Shown here: piece after piece, positions 33,531 through 46,500 of the stretch | Layout of the letters: each line of letters opens with the position of its first letter | How positions within the stretch are numbered: the first letter of the stretch is position 1 | Source of the DNA: Hydractinia symbiolongicarpus | Lineage: Eukaryota > Cnidaria > Hydrozoa > Anthoathecata > Hydractiniidae | Direction: 5' to 3' | Length of the DNA: 64,000 nt | Assembly: GCF_029227915.1 (NCBI RefSeq) | Contig: NC_079879.1 | Span: 19,916,501 to 19,980,500, forward strand | The notes under the pieces: model-generated | Seen by the model: the letters and a program-made list of their open reading frames with translations, nothing else | What the model was told of the DNA's origin: nothing | Database searches by the model: none | Program-made: the position numbers and the translations under genes

Positions 33531-36500
33531 TTAGGCACTCACGGAATCGTGATGATGGCTGCTGGAATGGTGAGAAGATCGGTGGTGGTGGTGGTGGGAG
33601 CCACTTCCGCTGACACGCTCGATGAAGTTAGATGGCACCAAACCTTTCTTCCCATTAATCTGAAAAGTGAAGTGAGAGTATATATATTCATTAGTTTCGA
33701 TTTGTAGCCAGTGAAAACTTAGTCGTATCGATTTGTAGCGAGTAAAAACTTTGTTGTATCGTTTTGTAGCGAGTGAAATATTCAGTGAGATATTACCTCG
33801 GCTGCATAAAATCCATCACTTCGACTTGTATCATAAATAGTCATCGCATCTCCCTCGCGGAACGCTAACTCCAGCGATGGGTTTGGGTTGGGAGAACTTT
33901 TAAATGGATCATAGTCGTACAAAGCAACGTACTAAGAATGAAAAATGTTAACTGTGAGTTCTGTTAACTCTTCTATAACAAAATCAACACATAAAGTTTG
34001 AAATTCTGCTCAAACTTTGCTAGGCATCCTAGAGATATCTTTTTGTTATGACTTACCATATTGCCACCTCCGCTGCTACTGCCAGAATCAACTCCGCCAT
34101 CTTTTGACTAAAAAAACGTAAACAGATATAAGAACTGATTTTCGGCTACTGGAAAATTTATTAACGCAATACAGTTTGGCGACTTACCAAGGCAGCTAAA
34201 GCCCCCGTAATAGCAAAATGGCATTTTTCAGAACATATATCGTTTTCACCAACAGATTGAATACTGAATTCTACCCTGCCGTTGAGATCAACGTCATCAA
34301 TCAAACACTATAAAGAAGAAAACTCAAAATTACAAAAGAGATCGAGATTGATTATGGGAAACATTTTGCTCGCTTTAGCATTTGAATTGCTTTGTCTCGA
34401 TCAATAATAAAAAACTTTACCTTGGTTGTAGATACACTGCTTACATCTTGCTTCACTTTTCCATTCACCCATAACTAAAAGCAACATTGTGTTTTGGATA
34501 AATTGGTTTTATTTTTATCTTCAATTTAAACTTCAAAAGATATCTAACATATAACATATCTACACTTACTCGATAGCCTTTGATTCGGCAACCGTTGCTT
34601 AATCCATATTCATCCATGGCAGGTAGTTGCCAAGAAAGAAGCACTGCGGATTTGGTAACTACGCGAGATACTTTCAAATCACGTGGTGCATACGGAGGAC
34701 CTGTAATTAATAGAAAAATAATAGTTGAAACATGTTGTTTCTGATCAATGTTACTATTTATTTTTATCTAATATAGTAACGTTACTTTATTGCCCTTAAA
34801 CTTCCTCAAGCAAATTATTTTCGTCTTTTTTGATTTTGTCTTATGATTGTATAAATCTCATACGTCTATACTGCTCAAACCGAGGTGAGGAAAACACCAG
34901 TTGATGGCAAAGAAATAGATATAAAACTTTACTTTGTTTTTTTAATGTCACTTCTAAGTTCCGCCCTCATTAATGCCTTGGCGTTTAAAAGAGTGGAAAA
35001 CTATTCAGCTTTTGGCAACACATATCTTTGTCTTACCCATCTTACCTGCAACATGGTCGACTTCAATTGTTCCAGAAAAATTATGGTGTCCTTGATCATC
35101 TCTGTGTGATGACGAATGGTGACGTGAACTGTTGAAGTATGACGAATATTCTTCAACAAAATTTGACGGCACCAAACCTCTTCGCCCTAAACGAAAAAAA
35201 AATTGTGAGTGAAAAACAATTTTACTGTTTTTAGAAGCTTCGTGTATGAGTTCTCTGAACAACTCGTAACTCTCTTCGATCCAGGATTTTTCGAACATAT
35301 TATGATCGGGGGAGGGGCGGGGAGGTGCGGATTCCGCCCGTCCACAATAACTTTTGTTAGGTTTTTCCAACTTGAGTTAATCGTGATTAATCCAATATTC
35401 GGGTAAAATCGAAAAATGTTGGAAAATCGTATTAATCACCAGTCAAGAATTTACAGACTGATTCCCATTGATGAAATGAAGTTGTGTTGCAAGTTTTAAG
35501 TATAATCCAAAAAGGGTTAAATGCTTACCGACAGGAAAATAGCTAAACTTAACCGTTAGCTTCCATGTTAAGAATCCGAGTGTATACATAGATAATCAAC
35601 ATTAGTTCAGTTTCGGTGATCAAAAATATAACTTACCGTTAAGCATTGCAGTAAAATATCCTTCCCTATCTATATCGCCAACGACTATGATGACGTCACC
35701 TTTTCTCAACGACAGTTGAAGATCAGGTCGATCAGTTGTTCCCATGGTATACGGGTCGTAGTCATAGAGCACGACAAATCGGCGTTCTGTTGTGTCGCGA
35801 GAATCCTTAACAGAATAATGATGGTGTCGATGGCTGCGGGACTAAAATTAAGAAACGTAAATTTATTAGGTACGGAAACAGAAATAAGGACAAACAATAT
35901 TTTAACTGAAAAACACGGTGTTTAGTCTTTGTCTATTTAGAAAAAAGTCTTGCACATGGAGTGCAATCTAAAGTCTGCTTACGATATCACGCCCATCGTC
36001 AGAGAACTCTTCCACGTAGATGCTTGGAACTAAACCATGAACACCTGAAGTACGAAACAAAATGACATGACTAATACTGTAACAATAACTTGTAAAAAAA
36101 ATAGATGTATTTACCGTCAATTTCTCCTTCCATATATCCATCAATGTCCATTTCTCCATACACTGTCACATAATCCCCTTCTCTCATCCTCAACTCACGT
36201 TCAGGATGATTAGACGTGCTTGATTTGTAAGGATCATAATCAAACATGGCTACATATTTCTTACCTAAATAAATGTTATCTTCATGAAATATTTTTCCCT
36301 AACCGTTCTCCATGTTGGACACACGCAATTCTGAGTCACTGTTTACATTGTTATAGTGACACTTTCTTAGTAAAAACAACCAGGCATAAAAAGACTGAAA
36401 AAACCAAAGTAAAGAAACATACCAGATTGATGTTTGTGGCTTGGACGAGGCTTTCGCGAGTATTTTTCATCTACATAATAACTATCGTCACTGTAGGTGT

Positions 36501-39500
36501 CATATTTGGCAGGACGTGCAGGTAGCACATCATATGAATCACTCTCCGATGTCATGTCGATATCACTTGGTCGGTAGTATTTCTGAAAAAAGTAAGCGTA
36601 CACAGGACTTGTGTTTAGCCCTAATATGATTGGTGGAAGTATAACTAGCCCTAATATGATTGGTGGAAGTATAACTAGCCCTTATGTGATTGGTGGAAGT
36701 ACAACTAGCTCTTATGATTGGTGAAGTTTCTTGGTCTTATGACGAATTATTCCTAAAAATTGGTATTTTACTTTCTTAGAATTGCAGAAATTGTTTCTTT
36801 TCTTAAAAAAAATCTTGAACAGACGCAAACTTTCTTTCACAGAAGAACGACGTTGAAAGAGATGCACTGTTTGATAGGATGCAAGTGTTTCAAAAGCAAA
36901 GAATCTCTTGTGACAGAAATATCAACATACTATAGGAGTAAGGTCAGGTTCCTTCTCATGAAAGTAGTTCTTCACGCGATCCTAAAAAGTAAAATTATAA
37001 ATGGGTTTAAATATCGTTGGAATACATCGACAAAAGAAGTCTGTTATACATCTTTGAAACACATAACGTTAAAATATGTCTCTCTTCCTTCAAGCTTAAA
37101 ATAATAAAATACGTTTCATAAATGCAACTAGAGATGATCAAATGAAAAATACCTTTTGGTGGTGATGACGAGATCTTTTTGTTGACGAGCTGACGATGTC
37201 TGCTTTTATTCTGGAGATATCTTCTAAAGATGAATTTCCAATGGAAATCTTCAAAGTTTCCAATTCATGGTTTAATTGCATGATCGTTTCTTCTTTCTCC
37301 ACAATCGTTTTCTTTAGGAGCTGCACCTTGGCCTAAAAAGTTAGAATATGCATATTTAATTTTCTATTTTTTTTTTCTTGAAATAAAATTCTAGTATTGT
37401 AAACGTTGGCCATCATTGTGCCAAATTTAAATAACAGCAACCGCGTTTTACCGCACTTACGCAACAATGTATGTCCCTTACCCAACAATGTACACTATTA
37501 ACCCAACAATGTATGTCACTTACCCAACAATGTACACTATTAACCCAACAATGCATGTCCCTTACCAACAATGTATACTATTAACCCAACAATGTATGTC
37601 CCTTACCAAACAATGTATGTCACTCACCTTGTAAGACTGCACGAACATCTCAGCATCATCTCTTTGTCGAGTAAGTTCTGATACCTGTGACGAAAATGAA
37701 TACACGTCTTAAACATGGCATGGTACATATCAAACAAACGCCCAAGTGTGCTTTTCATCAAATTTTTATGCAAAGTCGCCTTCATTGGTGTGTGTGTGTG
37801 TGAATGGGGGGGGGGGGGGAGGCGTTTATTAAAAAAGGAGGGATTAGTGAATAAGGAGTTCTTCAAAAGAAATTTCTAATATAAAAAGGACGTGAAGTTT
37901 AGGGGCACTCAAAAGTAGGGAGTCGTTTAACTTAATGCATTGCAGGTATATTAAAAATAGATAAAAATAGGGTTATTATACCTTCAATCGCAAGCTATGG
38001 AACCCTTCTTCCAATTGATCATGGTCCCTGGTTAAACAAACAAAATTATTATCTGTACCATTTTAACATAACAAGGATTCCATTGGAAAAATTAGTGACT
38101 TCATTTCATCACAAGCAGTTTATGTGGCACCATACTTCGACTTTGTTTTAAAACATTCTATTTTTAAGCAAAAAGCGAAAAAAAAAAAATTTTTAAGTAC
38201 ATTTTATATATCCTGGTGTTTAGTAACCATGGTAACTATCCAGCAATAATTCAACTCACCCGAGCATGTCTTCGAGGTCAGCCAACCTAGCTTCCAGTGT
38301 GTTTCTTTCCATTGTGATCTCTCTCAATTCTCGAATGTAATCATCTCTCTCCATTTCAATCTTGTGAACTTTGGTCATGATGCTGGTGCGTTCTTGTTGC
38401 ACTTCAATTACACGTACTTCCAGGTCCTTTTTGTCTCGTTCCAACATCACGATCTGGAAAAAGGCGCGAAAGTAAAAAAAGGTTTTCTTATCAGAGAAAG
38501 TAACATTTGCTCAAAAAATATTGCGGTCTTCTTCAATCTAATTTTAGCTATAAATAACAGAATAAATGTCTTGCTTTCCACAGATTAAATTAAAATTTGT
38601 CTCGGTTATTATCGCTTCCAGTGAATTGAAATTTTCTCACTTACCCTGTCCTTAAGTGCTTGATTGGTCTTCTTAAACTCCGTTGTCTTTTTCTTCCACT
38701 CAATAATATATTGTTCTAACGTCTTGTTACTTCGAACAAACTCATTTCGTTCTTCTTCGACTAATTTTCCCTTCTCCAAAAAGTCGTCTCTTTGTTTCTT
38801 CACATCACTAAGTTTATGGAGAAGCTCGTCACGATGAACTTCCACATCCTCCATATCACGCAATTGCGTTTGCAGATCGATAACATTTCGTTCCAAATCG
38901 ATAAATTCTCTTTCAGATATCTCGAGATTTTTCACCTAACAAGGTCCATTAAAAATCTTAGTGAAGTAAATTAAAGATAAATCGCTATAAAACTCAGGAC
39001 TTTGACAAATGCGTTAAAAGCCTTTTTACACTTGCTTTCTCTTAACTTCACTTCACTTACCCTTTCGATAAGCTCTCGGTTTTCTTCCACTACCTCATCG
39101 TATTTTCGTGTAACTTGATCCAATCTGGTCTCTGTTGTGTCCAACTTAGTCACAATTATCTAAAACAGTTTCTTGAATGCTTTAACACGAATAACACCAA
39201 AATAAAAAGTGTGTAATATTTCACAGAACAAATATGTGTACAAATAGGGAAACCGCGTGTATTATACAGACCTGTTGTTCCGAATGAGAGTGTTCAATCT
39301 TCTTCTTTTCGTTGATCACATTTTTGAATTCCTGTTTCAACTGCTTGATCTGAAAATAAAATATATTGTAGATGATAATTTACTGACTAAAGTTGTTTTA
39401 CTGTCGAAATTGTTAAAGTAATTATCAGCATACCTCGACATCTTTCCTGTTACATTCAACAGTCTAAATAAAAAGAAATAATAAATGATGTAAGTCGCAT

Positions 39501-41594
39501 ATGGTGGGCTACCTGACGATCTTGCAAGCTAATTCAACTGTACCTTTATCTCTAACTCTTTTCTTGTCTTCTGAAGTAGTTGAGTGATTTGAGTTATGGA
39601 TTCAACTTTCAGTTGGATCTCTTTATCTTTCCTCTGAAGCTAAAACACAAACAGAATCTCATTTGCTATTTATGGCGAAAGCAAGATTATTTATATCGAT
39701 TTGCAAATATAGGGAAAATCCCTTTGTTCAAAAGAGACATTGTACTTATAATAAGTAATATCATTGGACAAACTTACCAATAATATATGTTCGGTATCTT
39801 CTTTCAGATCCTCCTAGATTTAAAATCAAAAAAATAACAGTTACGGCCAAATATGAGCAGTGTGCCGTATTCAGAAAATTTTATTTGACGACAGAAAAAA
39901 AAACACTACCTGGATTTCTTGGATAACAGTCTCTTTGTTCTAAATAAATAAATGAATAAATAAGTATCACCTAGTATATAGATTTTTAAAAATATGTCGA
40001 GTCAGGTTGGTCCCATCGTAAGGATTTAGCGGCGCTCACTTTAGTTAAGCCGTCACAATAAGGTACCTTCGGTGACGTCAACACAATACCGCCAGTAATA
40101 GAGTTACTGTGAAGTATTATAAGCACATAAGAAGAATAAGCGTACTTTCAACCGGGTTGAACTTACCACTACATTCTGTGGTATGTCTATAGTGCATACA
40201 CTGCAGTTAGGGAAGCGACTGCACACAGGAAATAGACTATCACCGCCACGCCTAGGCGAGGGGCTTCTTCCTGAAAGATCATTTAGGCTACGACTTCTTC
40301 TCATTGGCGAATTTCTTGCACCTCTGTACTTGTTTCTTAATATAGGTCTTGGAAGAGAGCTATCACCACCGTAACGAACAGGTGAATCAGTGCGTCGTCT
40401 ACCATAAGGAGCATTACCGCGACTGTCGCCACCATACCCGCAATGCGGTCTACTGTTGCCCTCGGAGCTTGGGCGCCTACCATACCCACCTGAAATTGGT
40501 CGACTGCCGTGACCATCGGTAGTTGGTTTACTGTTGTAACTGTCTGTACCTAGTCTTCCACCACTTGGTCTGCTACCATAGCCACCAGATCGTCCATTAT
40601 AATCATCATTTCGTCTACCATAATCACCACCTGATCCACCGGGTCGCCCAACATAGTCACCACCTGATCCACCGGGTCTTCCCCCATAGTCACCACCTGA
40701 TCCACTGGGTCGGCCTCCATAGTCACCAGGTCGCCCTCCATATTCTCCAGGTCGTCCACCATAGTCGCTCGATCGTCCTCTACTATCATGTCCATAATTT
40801 CCAGAACCTCCTCTTAACCAATCTCTTGGAATATAGCCATCGGGTCTGCTTCCACTGCCACTACCTTCAATACCAATAGCGCCACCGCCGCTAATGGGGC
40901 CACCTCCCATGCTACCGCCACCAGCTACTGGTAAACAACCAGACGTTTGAGGAAGTCTCCCACCATAACTTCCTCCGGATCCACCACCTGTAATACGGGG
41001 TAAATTTAAACCAGATGAAGTTTGTCCATGTCCACCTCTAATGTCAACTACTCGTGTTCTTCTGTCTGGAGAAGGAGTGCGTGTTATTTTTCCAACGATG
41101 CGATATTTCGCTTTACTATCGCTATCAATACCTCCGTTATCCGTGGAATCTTTGCGATCTATTACCTCTCTTACATGACTGTGACTTGTCGTATAGTCAG
41201 TGCGGCCACGGTCATCTGAACTACCACCTAGAATAGCTGCATCACTATTTGAGCGAACGTGAGAGTGGCCTGTATTTCCGCTGGTGACTTTATATTTCGA
41301 TGACGATGAATAACCGGTTGCATCACCGCTATCTCCACCACCACCACCGTAACTTTTGCTACCATATTTACCAGAAACACCACCACCGGTGCCATATGAA
41401 GAGCCTCCTCTGTATTGACCACTACCACCTCTGTACGCACCTCCAGAGTAACCTCCTGTGCGGTATGACTCATCGACTGACTTGCTACGATATCTCTTTG
41501 TACTTCCACTAGCTGAGTTAAGCTTACTGTCAGATGAATAACCCGTTCTGTTGACAGACCGTCCAGTCCTCGTACTACTCATATGATAGCTCAT
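33531..41594 (-). CDS. RIMBP: RIM-binding-protein-like scaffold (coiled coil, three SH3, one FN3), 23 exons
   Basis: RIM-BPs are presynaptic active-zone scaffolds linking RIM and voltage-gated calcium channels through SH3 domains. Exons in gene order: 41594-40167, 39939-39910, 39813-39778, 39639-39544, 39463-39434, 39349-39272, 39159-39061, 38935-38645, 38453-38260, 38027-37982, 37684-37628, 37332-37153, 36582-36423, 36264-36115, 36044-35983, 35841-35637, 35186-35046, 34700-34570, 34474-34421, 34307-34188, 34107-34057, 33931-33797, 33659-33531. Phases join to about 1300 residues. Order: Gly/Ser/Arg-rich exon (1-476), coiled coil (about 477-850), SH3-1 (AMFDYDPYKSS ... GLVPSIYVEEF, about 909-979), SH3-2 (VLYDYDPYTMG ... 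GLVPSNFVEEY), FN3 with the RIM-BP-type GLSNGCRIKGYR (about 1097-1195), SH3-3 (ALYDYDPFKSS ... GLVPSNFIERV) and a histidine-rich tail. Vertebrate RIM-BPs place FN3 repeats after the first SH3, so the order differs. The ATG at 41594 follows an in-frame TGA, so exon 1 is a true first coding exon. Confidence 0.88.
36619..36726. repeat. 30-bp minisatellite
   Basis: Three full units of 30 bp (CCCTAATATGATTGGTGGAA plus GTATAACTAG) and a partial fourth. Units 1 and 2 are identical; unit 3 has a few changes. It lies 36 bp upstream, in gene sense, of the acceptor of the RIM-BP-like exon at 36582. Confidence 0.9.
37436..37627. repeat. 42-bp minisatellite (two 21-mers) beside a splice donor
   Basis: Units read ACCCAACAATGTATGTCACT and ACCCAACAATGTACACTATT plus linking bases, alternating over about 190 bp with small gaps. 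It directly abuts the donor of the RIM-BP-like exon 37684-37628. On the gene strand several units read GGGTAAGTGACAT, close to the true donor AAG/GTGAGTGACAT. Confidence 0.85.
37788..37819. repeat. GT microsatellite and G-run
   Basis: A (GT)7 run followed by ATG and a run of about 13 G, within an intron of the RIM-BP-like gene. Prone to length change and to sequencing error. Confidence 0.8.
40530..40800 (-). repeat. Coding repeat: YGGRPG units in RIM-BP-like exon 1
   Basis: Within the first coding exon, about seven imperfect units of DYGGRPG or GSGGDYGGRPG occur in a row, giving an RG/YG-rich low-complexity segment typical of phase-separating or RNA-binding disordered regions. DNA-level repeats (CCACCTGATCCACCGGGTC-like) are clear, so the segment probably varies in copy number. 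Confidence 0.85.
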
Positions 41595-43569
41595 CTTTAT
41601 TCACTGCATACAGGTATCCTTTGCAAAAATATTTTCTTCCTATCTTTAAAATCTTTTTCACCTCTGCTAAGGCACAGGGCTTAACAAATTGCGAGTATTT
41701 TTTTTATATATATAAATCAAACTTCAATCTTCAGTTTATATTCCTTTCAATGTTAATTTATAAATTGTATAAGTTTTTTGTTGAGCTTCGACGAGCTGCA
41801 AAATATTTTCTCCTCAGCTCTTCCTGAATGATACACACAACTGAACTATTGTTCCGATTTAGATGGCAAAAGAAAACTCACATAAACCGATTGTGTATTA
41901 ATGAATAATTGCGAGGAGGTTGAACGAATTATACATTCATCGCTATTACGACCGCCATTATTATTTAATGAATACACCAAGCTTCTTATTAATTCATGAA
42001 TTGATTAACTTTACTCTGTTCACTTTCAATCATTTTTGTCATATTCTCCTGCATTGATATTTTCGTTTAGTAAACTTAACACGAACAAACCTTACATTTT
42101 TTAGTCGGGACATCGAGGCAAATATTAAAATTCTATTAGCAGAAGACTACTGAAAAAATCTATGCAAAGGAACTTTGATTTTGATAGGAAACGTGTCTCA
42201 TTCACTGCTGCAAAAATTAAGTAAAATAAAAATATAGAGCGTAGAGCAGTGTCGGAAACAGTGAAAATAGGTGAAAAAAATCAGTCTTCGTATTTAAAAA
42301 ATATTTATTTTTAACATCCAACTCGGGATGATAATAAAAATTTTGGCACTCAAGGTAGACAGGTGTCCTGATATTTGCTTTTGTACGAAACTGTCATCAA
42401 AATTAATTCTTAATTTCAACGACCATGTCAATATTTTTAATGTTCTCATCTGATTTCATTAGTGTCACTTAAGCGAGACAACGATGTTTTTAACGGGGTA
42501 GAAAATAGCTTCAAGACAGATATTCATTGAGGAAATAAATAATAAATTCAATTGGTTAATTAAAAATACATTTTCAATTTGATTGGTTTGTTGAAAATAT
42601 TAAGTGATTGATTTTTTTTAATAACACTGAACAGTGCTAAATATTTTTATGGAAGAAGTGACCACAGCTCAGCAAAAAACAAAGCATTTTACTGTAGCGA
42701 CTTGATCGCAGACTTCAAATGACCCTAGTTCTTATTAGAAAAACGCAGACATCTCATTGCCGGATTACACCAGGCTGTGAATGAGACAGATCAACGGTAA
42801 AAAACAAACAGGTCATTCCACCTTTACAAAAACACGAGAATTCCAATTTGTACAAATCACGGTAAAAAAGTCACAAAAATCGTCACCCTAGTAACACCAA
42901 TGAAGTGAAACCACTACTATGCAACACAAGCAGATAAATTGAAACTTTTGGTCAGTACATCACAAACAAACAGAAAATATTTCTTTCAATGAAGTAATTC
43001 AATGATACATGCTATCATTACATAGCCGAGTTTTAACCAATTGAAGAAACATTTACTGTTGAATAGCTGCGGTGATCACTGAATATCAAATGAAATTAAA
43101 AAGGTTTATGGTGAAAGATCAAAGATATATTTTCAATGTGAGGGTCAAGATACTATGATTTTAATATTATAAAGTGAAACAGATAATTCCTAAGACATGA
43201 AGAGATTTACTTCAACGTTTCAGGAGCTTTATCGACATTTCAGCTATTTTTACGCACCTAGTATAAAAATCAGAGGAAAATGATATCATATGAAGAAGTT
43301 GTAGTCAAAAGACGGAATGTATATGTAAATAAAATAGCACATTTCAGATGACCTGGATGGAGAGTCTGCTAAACGTAGAAAACAGTCAGGATTAGATTGT
43401 CCATGTTCTAACAACATTCATGAAAAGTTTACCCACTAATGTGGTCAACACTCAATATCAATATGAATTATTCATCTCCCCCTTCAGTCAACCTCTCTCC
43501 TCCAGCGAAAATGTTTAAGGTCACTCGTGTGATACAGGACAGGAACATGGCTGCAATTCAACTAAGCCA
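41595..43569. other. Gap between the two large minus-strand genes
   Basis: No conserved exon was found on either strand. It should contain the promoter or 5' UTR exon of the RIM-BP-like gene (an acceptor-like TGTATGCAG lies 9 nt before its ATG) and the 3' UTR of the upstream gene. AATAAA on the minus strand near 42303 is a candidate poly(A) signal. Confidence 0.4.
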
Positions 43570-46500
43570 TCAATTCACCTTAAGGAAAGGAATTATGGGG
43601 ATATAACAATTTGATGAATTTGGCGGTTTTGACAAAATACACCAAATTAAATTCCCGCCAAAATTGTTTTTTGCTCTCCGTCAACTTAAAAAAAATAAGA
43701 AAATGAAAAGTAAGAAACTGACGACCACAATATTTCTTTTTACAAGTGTTTGGGGGTTAACATAGAAAAAAAAATAATATAATAATTTGCCCATTCAGAA
43801 AAGAAAAAAGAAATTTTCTTTTTTTTTAAAACAAGCTTTCGTCATCCGCCATCCTGAAAAATTTAATATTTTTTATTATCCCCTAAGTAAGTTCCCGCCA
43901 AATTTAATAATTTTTGCCATCCACCAAGTCAAAATTCGCCAATATAACTCAAAGAGTCGCCAAATACTCATCCACCGGCCACACCCGCTCTTTCCCACAT
44001 CACCCAGTCGTGCGTACTGATAAAACAACATTAGAAAAATAAAATTTCGCCAAATTCAAAATTTCGCCAAATTCTATTTTTCACCAAATTTTTTTCCCGA
44101 CAAAATTTTTTTCCTAAGATACATACGCTCTAAGCAGGATTGATCATTGATTGGTTAATCGTGATGATGTCACACTTCAATAGAATGTAAAAAACAAACC
44201 TGCATCCAAATTTTAACCTGCAGTAACAGTAAAGCAACATATTTTTTGTAGAAAAAAAAATTACCTTTAATTGTCTTTCCAATGATTCGCATTCTTGCTT
44301 TAAAAACATTATTTCTCTTTTCAAAGCCGCTTGACTGGTGGTATCATGTCCTTCATTTTCACACAGATCACGTCTAGGATACCATTTCGAATGTGGTAAG
44401 CGCTTCGGTCCTATTCTCTCCTTTTGTGGTTTTGGTAACTTTCGCGAGAGTTCATAGAGCTTGTTGTCACTCTCTGCTTTGGCAATATTTCTAGTAATTT
44501 TATAATCTTCATCCGATTTTCGACTTAATTCGGAATCACTCGGGAATTTGGTCCGAGAAAATTCCAAATTTGGTTTAATTGAAGTAATGTTCGTGATCTC
44601 ATAATGTCTATTTCGTATTGGCGAGTGAGATCTAGAGCGCACTGGGTGAGTCAAACGAGTTGGCGAGGGCAGGTAAGTCCGTTTTGTTTTGGGAAAGTTA
44701 TCTCTGCCTCTTAACATAACATCACATCTGTCTTGATTGGCGTCTCGTTTACTACTGCTACCAGGAATATTCTCTTGAGAGGTAAATGTAGTAAAGTAGT
44801 TAGTAGGTTTGTATTTTGATATTGACTTATCTAGAACATCTGACGCATCATTTTTGAGAGGCGTCGGCAAGAAATTGGAAGTATTGTGTTGTTTGTATAT
44901 GTCAGATCCGACATCAGCGCTAAGTGGCCTGGGAAATTCTAGATGGCTGTAATTGCATCCCACCGTCCCATTAGTATTACCATTAACAGTAACATTCTCA
45001 TTAATTATTTGTTTTGCATTGAACCTTTCTCCTGGTCTTAAAGGCAACGCGTTGGTGAAATGAGCATTATCAGCAGTTTCAACATTCGGTGAAAGTTTTA
45101 ATTTACTAGGTGACTGAAAATATCCATGAACCGGATCAGATCGGCTGTTGCCTATAGAAGATATTTTGTTTGTTTTTAAAAATTCATCGTCACCATATTG
45201 AAATTTATGAGGGAAATCTGTATGACGTACATCGCGCAAGGGTTGATGTTGCCGTTTCGAAACGTTTGACGTATAGCTGACTATATCACCATGTTGACGT
45301 TTTTTTAAAACGTCTGTTGTACCACGATGTACGACATTCGATGATCGACATTGTTCTTCTGAGAGGCTTGTTTTATTTACTGCATACGGATGCGATAAAA
45401 ACGAAGGAAAGTCCTGTTTATTTATTAAGTCTGTATTAAACGATGGAGACGAGTCTCGTATAGCACTTTCTGTAAAAGGGAAGTTCATATGGCTTGCAGT
45501 GGCAGGTTCTTTAACATTAGTTCTAGAGGTCTCAGAGTTCCATTTATACAAAGGTTTGCACGTCGGAACAATAGATAACGGTGTATCGAAGTTAGAATGA
45601 GGAGGACTCCTTGAAATGTTTTGTTTTTCTTCTGATTTTGTAGTTGGAATCGAAGATCGCACTCTCCATTTTCTGAAGGATAAATCATCTGACGACTTTA
45701 GGCGATCTGTAAAATTATTCTCATCATTCCATGTATAGGAGACCGGGCTCCATTGGAATCTGTTAGGCTGATTCTGGCTCTCAGTTGAGTTATTGGGTTT
45801 AACTTGTTTAAGATTTGTCAATGACGTCGCATTCTCAACTAAATCGGGTTTAAAATGAAACGAGTGAAAGTGCTTATGGTCTTGTAATTTCAAGACATCA
45901 GGACACGATCCTTCATCTTGTATGACCTGAGAGTTGGATAAATTTGTATATTCGTTATCAAATCTATTTCGAGTTTTTGCGTCAGATTTATACATGTCGT
46001 TATTATTGCTGGTGTCCGACGTAATGTCAGATTCGTCAGTTGGTATTCGTTGTATATATGACGTGAAGTACTTTCCTTCATATGTGGTGTCGTTTTCGCT
46101 TTCCCTTGGAATTGAACCGATTCCTGAAGGTATCGAACCAATCCCTGAGTCAAGTCTATGCATATTTAAGCCGTCGAACTTACTAGGTTGTCTCGATGAT
46201 TCGAACTGTTTTGGTTGGCGTGAAAAATTGTATCCTATGTCATGAGATACGGATGTAGGATTGTCCCATCTTTCGGAAAAAGTTTTCGATTCTATTTCAT
46301 CCAAAATACGTGAAGTAATTGGCGAATATCGGATAACCGGTTCCGAAAATGATCTTACACGTTGCTTTTGCATGTCAGGGGAACGCTCTTCAGATTCTGC
46401 TCTAATTATGTGATCTTCACTTGTTTCAATATCATCCTGCTCAAACTCCTTAATATGTTTTCCATATTTTAACAATTCTTTTATATCTTGATCAACACCC

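Noticed and set aside
36760-37104. 114-codon plus-strand frame
   Set aside because: It lies in an intron of the RIM-BP-like gene and shows no family similarity.
40523-40879. 118-codon His/Tyr-rich plus-strand frame opposite the glycine-rich exon
   Set aside because: It is the antisense shadow of the repetitive minus-strand coding exon; composition follows from the repeat.
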